Shown piece after piece: positions 24,289-32,141 of a DNA stretch of 64,000 nt. The DNA is taken from contig NZ_PHQX01000001.1 in NCBI RefSeq assembly GCF_002803515.1, positions 4,131,521-4,195,520 of the forward strand. Reading direction: 5' to 3'. The stretch comes from Stenotrophomonas lactitubi (GTDB lineage: Bacteria > Pseudomonadota > Gammaproteobacteria > Xanthomonadales > Xanthomonadaceae). Each line of letters starts with the position of its first letter. The first letter of the stretch is position 1. The position numbers were made by a program, and so were the translations under genes. The notes below the pieces were generated by a model. That model was not told the origin of the DNA. It made no database searches and saw nothing but the letters and a program-made list of their open reading frames with translations.

Positions 24289-25209
24289 TCAGCCCTGGCG
24301 CGTGCGCAGCCGCTCCAGCACGCCATCGAGCGTGTCCAGGTTGGCGTAATGGATGATCAGCTTGCCCTTGCCACCGCGACCATGGTTGATCGCAACCGAG
24401 GTACCCAGCACTTCGGACAGCTCGGTCTCCAGCGAGGCGATATCGGCCTGCTGCACCTTGGCCACCGGCTGCGGACGGTTGCTCGGCACCTTGCCGGCGG
24501 CGAACGCCTGCGCACGACGCTCGACCTCGCGCACCGACCAGCCCTCATCGGCCGCTTCCTGGGCCAGCTTGCTGGCCAGTTCCGGGGCCAGGGTCAGCAG
24601 CGCGCGGGCGTGCCCCATCTCCAGCCGGCGCGTTTCCAGCAGCAGGCGGATGGCGATCGGCAGCTCCAGCAGGCGCAGCAGGTTGGACACCGCCGCGCGC
24701 GAGCGGCCGACCGCCTCGGCCGCCTCGGCATGGGTCAGGGTGAATTCGCTGATAAGGCGCTGCAGCGCTTCGGCTTCTTCCAGCGGGTTGAGGTCTTCAC
24801 GCTGGATGTTCTCGATCAGCGCCATCGCGATGACGGTGCGGTCTTCCAGCTCGCGCACCACCACCGGCACTTCGTCGAGGCCAGCCAGCTGCGAGGCGCG
24901 CCAGCGACGTTCACCGGCGACGATTTCGAAGTTGCCTGCCGGCAGCTGGCGCACCAGGATCGGCTGGATCACGCCCTGCGACTTGATCGAGTCGGCCAGT
25001 TCGGACAGCTTGCCCTGGTCCATTTCGCGACGCGGCTGGTACTTGCCCGGCTGCAGCTGGCCTACCGGCAGCTTGCGCAGCACTTCACCGGGCAGCGGCT
25101 CGATCACCGCCGTGCTGGCCTGCACCTGGCTGACCGCGCCCTTGGGCCCCAGCAGGGCGTCCAGGCCGCGGCCGAGGCCACGCTTCTTGGCGGCAGGCTT
25201 GCTGGTCAT
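24289..25209 (-). CDS. parB: chromosome partitioning protein ParB
   Basis: This 306-residue protein loads on parS sites and spreads to form the partition complex that ParA segregates. It begins MTSKPAAKKRGLGRGLDALL, the usual ParA-contacting N-terminus. GERRWRA is the CTP-binding signature and IENIQREDLNPLEEAEA leads into the HTH region with GRSRAAVSNLLRLL. The C-terminus is the dimerisation domain. Its start overlaps the parA stop by one base (TGATG). I see no parS site inside the window, so the centromere is elsewhere, probably closer to oriC. Confidence 0.95.
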   Translation of the reverse strand: MTSKPAAKKRGLGRGLDALLGPKGAVSQVQASTAVIEPLPGEVLRKLPVGQLQPGKYQPRREMDQGKLSELADSIKSQGVIQPILVRQLPAGNFEIVAGERRWRASQLAGLDEVPVVVRELEDRTVIAMALIENIQREDLNPLEEAEALQRLISEFTLTHAEAAEAVGRSRAAVSNLLRLLELPIAIRLLLETRRLEMGHARALLTLAPELASKLAQEAADEGWSVREVERRAQAFAAGKVPSNRPQPVAKVQQADIASLETELSEVLGTSVAINHGRGGKGKLIIHYANLDTLDGVLERLRTRQG

Positions 25210-26006
25210 CAGACGGTCTCCACGGCCTTGGTGGCCTTGTTGCGTTCGTTGTTGCGGCGGATGATCTCGCCGGCCAGGCCGAGGTAGGCCACGCCGCCAC
25301 GCGAAGCACGATCGTAGCCGACGATGCTCTGGCCATGGCTGGGCGCCTCGGCCAGGCGTACGTTGCGCGGCACGATGGTGCGGAACACGCGGTCACCGAA
25401 ATGCTCGGTGAGCTCGGCCGACACGGCATTGGCCAGGTTGTTGCGCACATCGAACATGGTGCGCAGCACGCCTTCGATCTCCAGCGCCGGGTTGAGGTTG
25501 GCGCGCAGCGCTTCGATGGTTTCCACCAGCGCGCTCAGGCCTTCCAGCGCGTAGTACTCGCACTGCATCGGCACGATCACCGAATCGGCGGCGGCCAGGG
25601 CGTTCAGGGTCAGCAGCGAAAGTGCCGGCGGGCAGTCGATCAGGATGTAGTCGTACTCGTCGCGGATCGGCGCCAGCGCGCGCTTCAGGCGCTGCTCGCG
25701 CTCGCTCTGCGCCATCAGCTGGATCTCGGCCGCGGTCAGGTCGATGTTGCCCGGCAACAGGTCGTAGCCTTCGGCGGTCTGCACGCGCACGTCGGCAGCG
25801 CTGGACTCGCCCAGCAGCAGATCGTAGGTGGAGGAGACCAGCTCGCGCTTGTCCACGCCACTGCCCATGGTCGCGTTGCCCTGGGAATCCAGGTCGACCA
25901 ACAGCACGCGCTTGGGTGCGTTGGCCAGGGAAGCGGCCAGGTTGACGGCGGTCGTGGTCTTGCCGACGCCACCCTTCTGGTTGGCGATGGCGATGATGCG
26001 GGCCAT
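25209..26006 (-). CDS. parA: chromosome partitioning ATPase ParA
   Basis: This 265-residue deviant Walker ATPase segregates ParB-bound origins. NQKGGVGKTTTAVNLAASL is the signature P-loop with its first Lys, DLDSQGNATMG is the switch region and DYILIDCPPALSLLTLNAL the Walker B. The start at 26006 (MARIIAIANQKGG) is chosen by family alignment. It is coupled to parB by a one-base stop/start overlap and lies 112 bases downstream of rsmG on the same strand, the usual rsmG-parA-parB order. Confidence 0.95.
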   Translation of the reverse strand: MARIIAIANQKGGVGKTTTAVNLAASLANAPKRVLLVDLDSQGNATMGSGVDKRELVSSTYDLLLGESSAADVRVQTAEGYDLLPGNIDLTAAEIQLMAQSEREQRLKRALAPIRDEYDYILIDCPPALSLLTLNALAAADSVIVPMQCEYYALEGLSALVETIEALRANLNPALEIEGVLRTMFDVRNNLANAVSAELTEHFGDRVFRTIVPRNVRLAEAPSHGQSIVGYDRASRGGVAYLGLAGEIIRRNNERNKATKAVETV

Positions 26007-26118
26007 GCGGGTGTGCCTCGTCGACGTGTGCTGGGACCGGTCATTATGCGTACAACCGGGCCCGTGCGGAAATCGTGGATCGCCAACCGCTTGTTCCACA
26101 AGGGGGTGGCGGCGGGGT

Positions 26119-26757
26119 TCAGGGGCCTGTGACAGTGACCAGATGGCGTTCGCCGGCCAGGCCGGGCACGCTCAGCGGGACCACCTCGCGCACCTGCCAA
26201 CCGGCCGGCAGCGCTGCGATCTCCTCATGCGGGTAGACGCCCTTCATGGCCAGCAGCACGCCACCGGGGCGCAGCAGGTGGCCACCGACGCGGACGATGC
26301 CGGCCAGGGTGTCCATCGCGCGCGCGGTCAGCTGATCGTAGCTGCCCGGCTCGGCCAGCGCTTCGGCGCGCGACTCGGCCACGCGGGCATTGCCCAGGCC
26401 CAGCTGGCGCACCGCCTCGCGCATGAAGCGGGCTTTCTTGCCGTTGCTTTCCACCAGGGTGACCTGCAGGCCCGGGCAGGCGATCGCCAGCGGGATGCCC
26501 GGCAACCCGGGGCCGGTACCGAGGTCGGCCAGGCTGCCATCGGCCACGAACGGCTGCATCGCCAGCGAATCAAGCAGATGGCGGGTGACCATTTCCTGCG
26601 GATCGCGGATGGCGGTGAGGTTGTAGGTGCCGTTCCAGCGGTGCAGCAACGCCAGGTAGCGCAGCAGCGGCGGGGCCAGCTCGGCGGCCAGGCCCATGCT
26701 GGCCAGGCCCTGCTGCAGCGTGGACGCTACGCCGGCGGGAAGATCGTGTTCGCTCAT
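26119..26757 (-). CDS. rsmG: 16S rRNA (guanine-527-N7)-methyltransferase RsmG
   Basis: This 212-residue methyltransferase (GidB) modifies G527 of 16S rRNA using S-adenosylmethionine. The SAM-binding [16 protein letters not shown], the [14 protein letters not shown] segment and HLLDSL are all family hallmarks. Start at 26757 (MSEHDL) is chosen; an in-frame GTG at 26781 would add eight residues and cannot be excluded since neither has a clear ribosome-binding site. Upstream of parA-parB on the same strand. Confidence 0.93.
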   Translation of the reverse strand: MSEHDLPAGVASTLQQGLASMGLAAELAPPLLRYLALLHRWNGTYNLTAIRDPQEMVTRHLLDSLAMQPFVADGSLADLGTGPGLPGIPLAIACPGLQVTLVESNGKKARFMREAVRQLGLGNARVAESRAEALAEPGSYDQLTARAMDTLAGIVRVGGHLLRPGGVLLAMKGVYPHEEIAALPAGWQVREVVPLSVPGLAGERHLVTVTGP

Positions 26758-26796
26758 TGCAACATTATCGCCGGTTTTCACTGCAGATTCGGCGAT

Positions 26797-27396
26797 TCAC
26801 TGCGGATACCAGGCCAATGCGGCGCGGAACTGGCCACTGGCCTGCCACTCGTGCAGGTGCCAGCGCGCCGCCTCGCCCAGTTCCGGGTCGCACCAGCGCA
26901 GGTGCAGCGCGCCATCGGCGGCCGGGGCCAGCTGCAGGCGGTGCAGGCCAAAGGAAATGCCCTGCCCGTGCGCCTTCAGCATGGCTTCCTTGGCGCACCA
27001 GACGCGGAAGAACCAATGCTCGCGGTCGGCCTCGTCCAGGCCCTGCAGCCAGACCACTTCGTCGGGATGGAAGAAGCGCTGGATGATTTCCAGCATGCGC
27101 GGGCGCGGCCGCAGCAGTTCCAGGTCCACGCCCAACCGCACGCCCTCGCCCAGCGCCACCAGCAGCACCTCGCCGCTGTGGCTCCAGCCGGTGCCGTAGT
27201 GGGCCAGCGCGCCGCTCAGCTCGGGGCGGCCCTTGTCATCGCGCAGCAGCGGCAGCGCATCCGGCTCGCCGCCCAGGGCCTGTGCCAGCACCTGCCGGGC
27301 CTGCGGCTCACCGCGCTGACCGGGCACGTGCGGGCAGCGCCAGACCGTAACCGGACCAAACCGCCAGGGGCCGTCGAGGGTGGCTGGCAGGCTCAT
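26797..27396 (-). CDS. 4'-phosphopantetheinyl transferase superfamily protein
   Basis: This 199-residue Sfp/Gsp-type enzyme activates carrier proteins by transferring phosphopantetheine from CoA to a Ser. The metal-binding VGVDLELLRPRP and the FFRVWCAKEAMLKAHGQG signature (W-x3-KEA) are clear. In related xanthomonads such enzymes activate peptide/polyketide synthases; here there is no synthase nearby. Start taken at 27396; a GTG at 27423 is alternative. It lies 39 bases upstream of rsmG on the same strand, so may be co-transcribed. Confidence 0.88.
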   Translation of the reverse strand: MSLPATLDGPWRFGPVTVWRCPHVPGQRGEPQARQVLAQALGGEPDALPLLRDDKGRPELSGALAHYGTGWSHSGEVLLVALGEGVRLGVDLELLRPRPRMLEIIQRFFHPDEVVWLQGLDEADREHWFFRVWCAKEAMLKAHGQGISFGLHRLQLAPAADGALHLRWCDPELGEAARWHLHEWQASGQFRAALAWYPQ

Positions 27397-27480
27397 CCGC
27401 ACGCGGCCATCACGGGATTGCACGACGGGTTCACAGCGTTGCGCGTCAACTGGGCTCGGTTATCCACCGGAGAGTCGATC

Positions 27481-27732
27481 ATGGGAATCATCATCTGGCT
27501 GATCGTCGGCGGCATCGTCGGCTGGCTGGCAAGCATCATCATGAAGCGCGATGGCCAGCAGGGCATCATCCTCAACATCGTGGTGGGCATCGTTGGCGCA
27601 CTGATTTCCGGCTGGCTGTTCGGCGGCGGCATCAATGAAGCGATCACCCTCCGCACGTTCCTGTTCTCGCTGATCGGCGCGGTGATCCTGCTGGCGATCG
27701 TCAACCTGTTCACCCGCAAGAGCATACGCTGA
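27481..27732 (+). CDS. GlsB/YeaQ/YmgE family stress-response membrane protein
   Basis: This 83-residue protein has three hydrophobic Gly-rich segments (IIIWLIVGGIVGWLASIIM, IILNIVVGIVGALISGWL and FLFSLIGAVILLAIVNLF), the pattern of the transglycosylase-associated protein family, small inner-membrane proteins induced by stress. GGAGAG lies 6 bases before the ATG. It is divergent from the phosphopantetheinyl transferase and followed by a strong bidirectional terminator. Confidence 0.9.
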   Translation: MGIIIWLIVGGIVGWLASIIMKRDGQQGIILNIVVGIVGALISGWLFGGGINEAITLRTFLFSLIGAVILLAIVNLFTRKSIR

Positions 27733-27751
27733 CGCGGAACACCGCTTGAAT

Positions 27752-27785
27752 ACGGGGCCCGGCAATCGCCGGGCCCCGTTCGTTC
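27752..27785. terminator. bidirectional terminator between glsB-like gene and xth
   Basis: A perfect stem ACGGGGCCCGGC / GCCGGGCCCCGT with loop AATC lies between the convergent 3' ends. A partial T-run (GTTCGTTC) follows on the plus strand. Confidence 0.85.
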
Positions 27786-28551
27786 AACCCAACTGCACCC
27801 ACGCCGGTGCATGGTCGCTGGGGCGTTCCCAGGTGCGCGGCTCGCGGTCGATGCCCGAGGCCACCACACTGCTCTTCAGTGCATCGGAGACCAGATTCAG
27901 GTCGATGCGCAGGCCGAGGTTGCGGCGGAAACCGGCCGCCCGGTAATCCCACCAGCTGAACGTGCCGGCCTCGTCGTTGTGCAGACGGAAGCCGTCGTGA
28001 AGGCCCAGCTGCAGCAGCTTGGCCAGCGCACCGCGCTCGGCGGTGGAGGTCAGGATGTGATTCTCGTTCCACACCTCCGGGTCGTGCACATCGCGCGCAT
28101 CGGGAGCGATGTTGAAGTCGCCCATCACGATCAGCTTCGGATGCCGTTGCAGTTCTTCGGCGATCCACGCGTGCACCGCCTCCAGCCAGCGCAGCTTGTA
28201 CTCGTACTTGTCGGTGCCGATGTCCTGGCCGTTGACCACATACAGGTTGATCACCCGCAGGTCGCCGAAGGTGCCGGCGATGACCCGCTTCTGCTCGTCC
28301 TCGAAGCCGGGAATGCCGATCTGCACGTCCTGCGCCGGCTCGCGCGACACCAGCGCCACGCCGTTATAGGTCTTCTGCCCGGCGAATACGCTGCGGTAAC
28401 CGGCGGCGATCAGCACCGAATCCGGGAACTTGTGGTCCTCCAGCTTGGTTTCCTGGATACCGACGATGTCCGGGCCGAAGTCCTTGAGCCACTGCTCAAG
28501 GTGCGGCAGGCGGACATTGAGCGAATTGACGTTCCACGAGGCGATCTTCAT
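27784..28551 (-). CDS. xth: exodeoxyribonuclease III
   Basis: This 255-residue AP endonuclease and 3'-5' exonuclease acts in base excision repair. Family landmarks are MKIASWNVNSLNVRLPHLEQ (catalytic Asn), GIQETKLED (metal-binding Glu), GDFNIAPDARDVHDP (Asp/Asn), and SDHAPAWVQL at the C-terminus (Asp-His pair). Length is typical. It reads alone, ending at the shared terminator and starting after a REP pair that separates it from the aldehyde dehydrogenase gene. Confidence 0.95.
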   Translation of the reverse strand: MKIASWNVNSLNVRLPHLEQWLKDFGPDIVGIQETKLEDHKFPDSVLIAAGYRSVFAGQKTYNGVALVSREPAQDVQIGIPGFEDEQKRVIAGTFGDLRVINLYVVNGQDIGTDKYEYKLRWLEAVHAWIAEELQRHPKLIVMGDFNIAPDARDVHDPEVWNENHILTSTAERGALAKLLQLGLHDGFRLHNDEAGTFSWWDYRAAGFRRNLGLRIDLNLVSDALKSSVVASGIDREPRTWERPSDHAPAWVQLG

Positions 28552-28601
28552 GCGGGCATTCTACCCGGGTGGCCGGGATGGGGGTCGGCCCGGCTTCCCG
28601 T

Positions 28602-28674
28602 GTAGAGCCGAGCCCACGCTCGGCTGCTTCTGCCTGGACCAGCCAAGAGCAGCCGAGCGTGGGCTCGGCTCTAC
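28602..28674. repeat. SMAG-type REP pair (inverted)
   Basis: Two GAGCCGAGC..GCTCGGCT palindromes face each other, GTAG at 28602 and CTAC at 28671-28674, with 20-odd bases between. Confidence 0.88.
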
Positions 28675-28697
28675 GGGAATGCGTCACCGGAATGGCT

Positions 28698-30104
28698 TCA
28701 CCGCAGCAGCAACCTCAACAACCCGGCAATCTTCGAATACGGCGGCCGCAGCCGGTCACTGGCCGCCCAGCGCGACTGCCACAACACCGGCAACAGTTTG
28801 CTCATGGCATCGAACCCCGCCTGCCCGTGATACGCGCCCATGCCGCTGGCGCCAACTCCCCCGAACGGCAAACCATCAGCGGCGAAGTGCAGCAGCGTGT
28901 CATTCACCGTCACCCCGCCCGCCAGCACCTGGCCGAGGATACGCTCCACCGTCGCGCGGTCGTGGCTGAAGGGATACAACGCCAGCGGCCGGTCGCGGGC
29001 CACGATGTCGGCCAGCGCCGCATCCAGGTCCGGATACGCCCGCACCGGCAGGATCGGGCCGAAGATCTCCTCGCGCATCAGGTCCAGGTCATCCGGCGGG
29101 TCCAGCACTACCGTTGGCACCAGCAGGCGCTCGCGGTCGGCGCGCGCCTCATCCACCTGCGCCAACGCAATCACCGGCACGCCACGTTCGCGGGCTTGCG
29201 CCAGATAGCCCTGCAGGCGCCGGTACTGGCCTTCGTTGATGATCCGCGTGTAGTCACCCGCATCGCTGAAATCGCCGTAACGCTCGCGCACCTGCTGCTG
29301 CAGCGCCTGCACGAATTCGCGCTGCCGCACGCTGTCGATCAGCACGTAGTCCGGCGCGATGCAGGTCTGGCCAGCGTTGAACCACTTGCCGGTGGCCAGC
29401 CGCGCCGCGGCCCTATCCAACGGAAAATCGCGGCAGACGATGGCGGGCGACTTCCCGCCCAGCTCCAGCGTCAGCGGCACCAGATGTTCCGCCGCCGCCG
29501 CCATCACCTTGCGACCGACCGCGGTGGAACCGGTAAACACGAGGTGGTTCAGCGGTAGCGAAGACACCGCCGCAGCCACGTCCGCCCCACCCTGCACCAC
29601 CGCCACGCGATCGGGCGGGAACACGCTGGCCAACAGATCGGCCAGGAACGCGCTGGTGTGAGGTGTGTGCTCGGAAGGCTTCAGCAGCACATGGTTGCCA
29701 GCGGCAATCGCAGTGGCCAACGGCACCAACGCCAGCGTGACCGGATAGTTCCACGGTGAGATCACCCCGACCACACCCAGCGGTGTCGGCCGCAGCTGCG
29801 CGCGCGCTGGCCACAGCTTCCAGCCAGCAGACGCATGACGCGGCTTCGACCAGCGTCGCAGGTGGCGGCGCAGGTGATCGATGGCCGACAGCACGCTCAT
29901 GCCATCGGCCAGCTTTGATTCGACGTGGGCGCGGTGGCCGAAGTCCTCGGCGATGGCCGTGGCCATTTCATCCATGCGCGTCTGCAGCGCCTCGCGCAGG
30001 CGGCGCAGGTCGGCGTCGCGCTGGTCGAGCGAAGGGCGCTGGGCCTGCCAAGTGCTGCGCAGGGTGTGCAGGATGGCGGGGAGGTCGGCGGCTGAGGTGC
30101 TCAT
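28698..30104 (-). CDS. aldehyde dehydrogenase, coniferyl aldehyde dehydrogenase-like
   Basis: This 468-residue NAD(P)-dependent enzyme oxidises an aldehyde to its acid. Cofactor region NYPVTLALVPLATAIAAGN, catalytic Glu in LELGGKSPA and catalytic Cys in NAGQTCIAPDY are visible; SFLPFGGVG-like SGMGAYHG near the C-terminus is typical of class 3 and coniferyl aldehyde dehydrogenases. The substrate could be a fatty or aromatic aldehyde. The start at 30104 (MSTSAADLP) is chosen because earlier codons translate repeats. Isolated gene. Confidence 0.87.
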   Translation of the reverse strand: MSTSAADLPAILHTLRSTWQAQRPSLDQRDADLRRLREALQTRMDEMATAIAEDFGHRAHVESKLADGMSVLSAIDHLRRHLRRWSKPRHASAGWKLWPARAQLRPTPLGVVGVISPWNYPVTLALVPLATAIAAGNHVLLKPSEHTPHTSAFLADLLASVFPPDRVAVVQGGADVAAAVSSLPLNHLVFTGSTAVGRKVMAAAAEHLVPLTLELGGKSPAIVCRDFPLDRAAARLATGKWFNAGQTCIAPDYVLIDSVRQREFVQALQQQVRERYGDFSDAGDYTRIINEGQYRRLQGYLAQARERGVPVIALAQVDEARADRERLLVPTVVLDPPDDLDLMREEIFGPILPVRAYPDLDAALADIVARDRPLALYPFSHDRATVERILGQVLAGGVTVNDTLLHFAADGLPFGGVGASGMGAYHGQAGFDAMSKLLPVLWQSRWAASDRLRPPYSKIAGLLRLLLR

Positions 30105-30147
30105 TCCGCGACTATACGGCGTGCGCACGTGAGGCGGCGGTCTCGAT

Positions 30148-30187
30148 GGGATCAGATCCCTTTCGCGTGCGAAAGGGATCTGACCCC
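30148..30187. repeat. CCCTTTC-type palindrome (second repeat family)
   Basis: GATCAGATCCCTTTCGC-GTG-CGAAAGGGATCTGACCCC is a nearly perfect inverted repeat of the same design as those at 2101 and 18801. It is upstream of the aldehyde dehydrogenase gene. Confidence 0.75.
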
Positions 30188-30290
30188 GGGCGCGAGAGGG
30201 CGTGTGGCTTCGGATGCTTGTCAACCGCGATGACGGCATTGAGCGCTGTCTGTTCGCGTCTGCGGAGTTTTGTGCCGCGCGTTGCGCGGT

Positions 30291-30313
30291 CGCCGAGCAT
30301 GGCTCGGCGCTAC
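30291..30313. repeat. SMAG-type REP, single copy
   Basis: CGCCGAGCATGGCTCGGCGCTAC, adjacent to the terminator of the transporter gene. The rest of 30105-30374 shows nothing beyond this, the palindrome at 30148 and the terminator. Confidence 0.75.
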
Positions 30314-30322
30314 AGGGAAACG

Positions 30323-30352
30323 AAAAGGCCGTGGTCTGCACCACGGCCTCTC
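30323..30352 (-). terminator. rho-independent terminator of the MFS transporter gene
   Basis: On the minus strand the stem AGGCCGTGGT / ACCACGGCCT with a 4-base loop is followed by TTTTCGTTT, about 23 bases after the stop codon. Confidence 0.88.
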
Positions 30353-30374
30353 CTTCATCCAATGAACATCACTC

Positions 30375-32030
30375 CTACTTGGTGATATCCACGTTCTTCG
30401 TCTCGCGCAGGAACAGGCCACCCACCACCACCGACATCAGCGCGATGATGATCGGATACCACAGGCCGTAGTACAGGTTGCCGGTACCGGCCACCAGCGC
30501 GAACGAGATCGCCGGCAGGAAGCCACCGAACCAGCCGTTGCCGATGTGGTACGGCAGCGACATCGAGGTGTAGCGGATGCGGGTCGGGAACAGTTCGACC
30601 AGATAGGCGGCGATCGGGCCGTAGACCATGGTCACGTACAGCACCAGCAGCCACAGCATGAAGATCGTGCCGGCGATGTTGATGCGCGAGCCATCAGCCT
30701 TGGCCGGGTAACCCGCAGTGACCAGTGCGCCCTTCAACTCCGCGCCGAACGCATCGGCCTTGGCCTTGCCGTCTTCCTTGCTCAGGCCGGCCGCTTCATA
30801 CGAGGTCACGCTGGCGCTGCCAACGTTCACCATCGCCAGCGAGCCGGCGGCGGCGGGCTGCACGTCATACGGCACGCCGGCCTTGGTCAGCGCAGCGGTA
30901 GCCACGTCACAGGAGCTGGTGAACTTGCGCAGGCCAACCGGATCGAACTGGAACGAGCAGGTGTTCGGATCGGCAACCACGAGCGCCGGCGAGCTGCTGC
31001 GGGCTTCTTCGATGGCCGGATTGGCGAAGTGGGTCAGGCCCTTGAAGATCGGGATGTAGGTGATGGCGGCCAGCAGGCAGCCGGCGAGGATGATCTTCTT
31101 GCGGCCGATACGATCGGACAGCCAGCCGAAGAAGATGAAGAACGGCACGCCCAGTGCCAGCGCGGCTGCGATCAGCAGGTAGGAGGTGGTGGCATCGACC
31201 TTCAGCATGCTGCTGAGGAAGAACAGCGCGTAGAACTGGCCGCCGTACCAGACCACCGCCTGACCAGCAGCAGCACCGAGCAGAACCAGCAGCATCAGCT
31301 TCAGGTTGCCGCCCTTCAGGCTGTCACGGAACGGCGTCTTGGAACCCTTGCCTTCGGCCTTCATCTGCTGGAACAGCGGAGATTCGCTGAGCTGCAGGCG
31401 GATCCACACCGAGATGCCCAGCAGCACGATCGAGACCAGGAACGGAATGCGCCAGCCCCACGCCTCGAAGGCCTCGTTGCCGAGGAAGTAGCGGCAGGCC
31501 AGGATGATCAGCAGCGACATGAACAGGCCCAGCGTGGCGGTGCACTGGATGAAGCTGGTGTACAGGCCACGTTTGTCAGCCGGTGCGTGTTCGGCCACGT
31601 AGGTGGCAGCGCCACCGTACTCACCGCCCATCGCCAGGCCCTGGGCCAGACGCAGCACGATCAGGATCACCGGTGCGGCGAAGCCGATCGATGCGTAGTT
31701 GGGCAGCACACCGACCAGGAAGGTCGAGATGCCCATGATCAGGATGGTGACCAGGAAGGTGTACTTGCGGCCGATGCGGTCGCCGAGGCTGCCGAAGAAG
31801 GCCGCGCCGAACGGTCGCACGAAGAAGCCGGCAGCAAAGGCCAGCAGGGCGAAGATCATGCCCGTGGTTTCATTGACGCCACTGAAGAACTGCTTGGCGA
31901 TGATCGCCGCAAGCGAGCCATACAGGAAGAAGTCGTACCACTCGAAAACGGTGCCCAGGCTGGACGCGAAGATGACCTTCTTGTGTCCCTGGGTAAGTTG
32001 GGCTTTCGCCGGTGCAGGTGTTGTGGACAT
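30375..32030 (-). CDS. MFS transporter, metabolite:H+ symporter (MHS) type, with large loop insert
   Basis: This 551-residue transporter has about 12 membrane helices. GTVFEWYDFFLYGSLAA, RPFGAAFFGSLGDRIGRKY and RLAQGLAMGGEYGGAATYV are typical of the MHS family (proline/betaine, citrate, shikimate, alpha-ketoglutarate carriers). Residues about 335-450 form an extra hydrophilic segment, with Cys358 and Cys374, between two late helices; this explains the length compared with about 430-450 for the family. Just downstream of the DcaP-like porin on the same strand, with three direct REPs between. Being opposite acs, it may import a short-chain organic acid (inference). Confidence 0.87.
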   Translation of the reverse strand: MSTTPAPAKAQLTQGHKKVIFASSLGTVFEWYDFFLYGSLAAIIAKQFFSGVNETTGMIFALLAFAAGFFVRPFGAAFFGSLGDRIGRKYTFLVTILIMGISTFLVGVLPNYASIGFAAPVILIVLRLAQGLAMGGEYGGAATYVAEHAPADKRGLYTSFIQCTATLGLFMSLLIILACRYFLGNEAFEAWGWRIPFLVSIVLLGISVWIRLQLSESPLFQQMKAEGKGSKTPFRDSLKGGNLKLMLLVLLGAAAGQAVVWYGGQFYALFFLSSMLKVDATTSYLLIAAALALGVPFFIFFGWLSDRIGRKKIILAGCLLAAITYIPIFKGLTHFANPAIEEARSSSPALVVADPNTCSFQFDPVGLRKFTSSCDVATAALTKAGVPYDVQPAAAGSLAMVNVGSASVTSYEAAGLSKEDGKAKADAFGAELKGALVTAGYPAKADGSRINIAGTIFMLWLLVLYVTMVYGPIAAYLVELFPTRIRYTSMSLPYHIGNGWFGGFLPAISFALVAGTGNLYYGLWYPIIIALMSVVVGGLFLRETKNVDITK

Positions 32031-32046
32031 GGGACGCTTTCCCTCT

Positions 32047-32137
32047 GTAGGTGCCGACCTTGGTCGGCACGCAGTCTTGGTAGATACCGACCATGGTCGG
32101 CACTCAATCTCGGTAGGTGCCGACCGTTGGTCGGCAC
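32047..32137. repeat. three SMAG-type REPs in direct orientation
   Basis: GTAGGTGCCGACC..GGTCGGCAC at 32047, GTAGATACCGACC..GGTCGGCAC in the middle and GTAGGTGCCGACC..GGTCGGCAC at 32113. All have the same orientation and lie between the porin stop and the transporter start. Confidence 0.88.
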
Positions 32138-32141
32138 TCGA

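Noticed and set aside
26093..26106. CTTGTTCCACAAGG as a possible parS near parA
   Set aside because: It is a short palindrome but lacks the CACGTG centre of bacterial parS sites, and no other candidate was found in the window.
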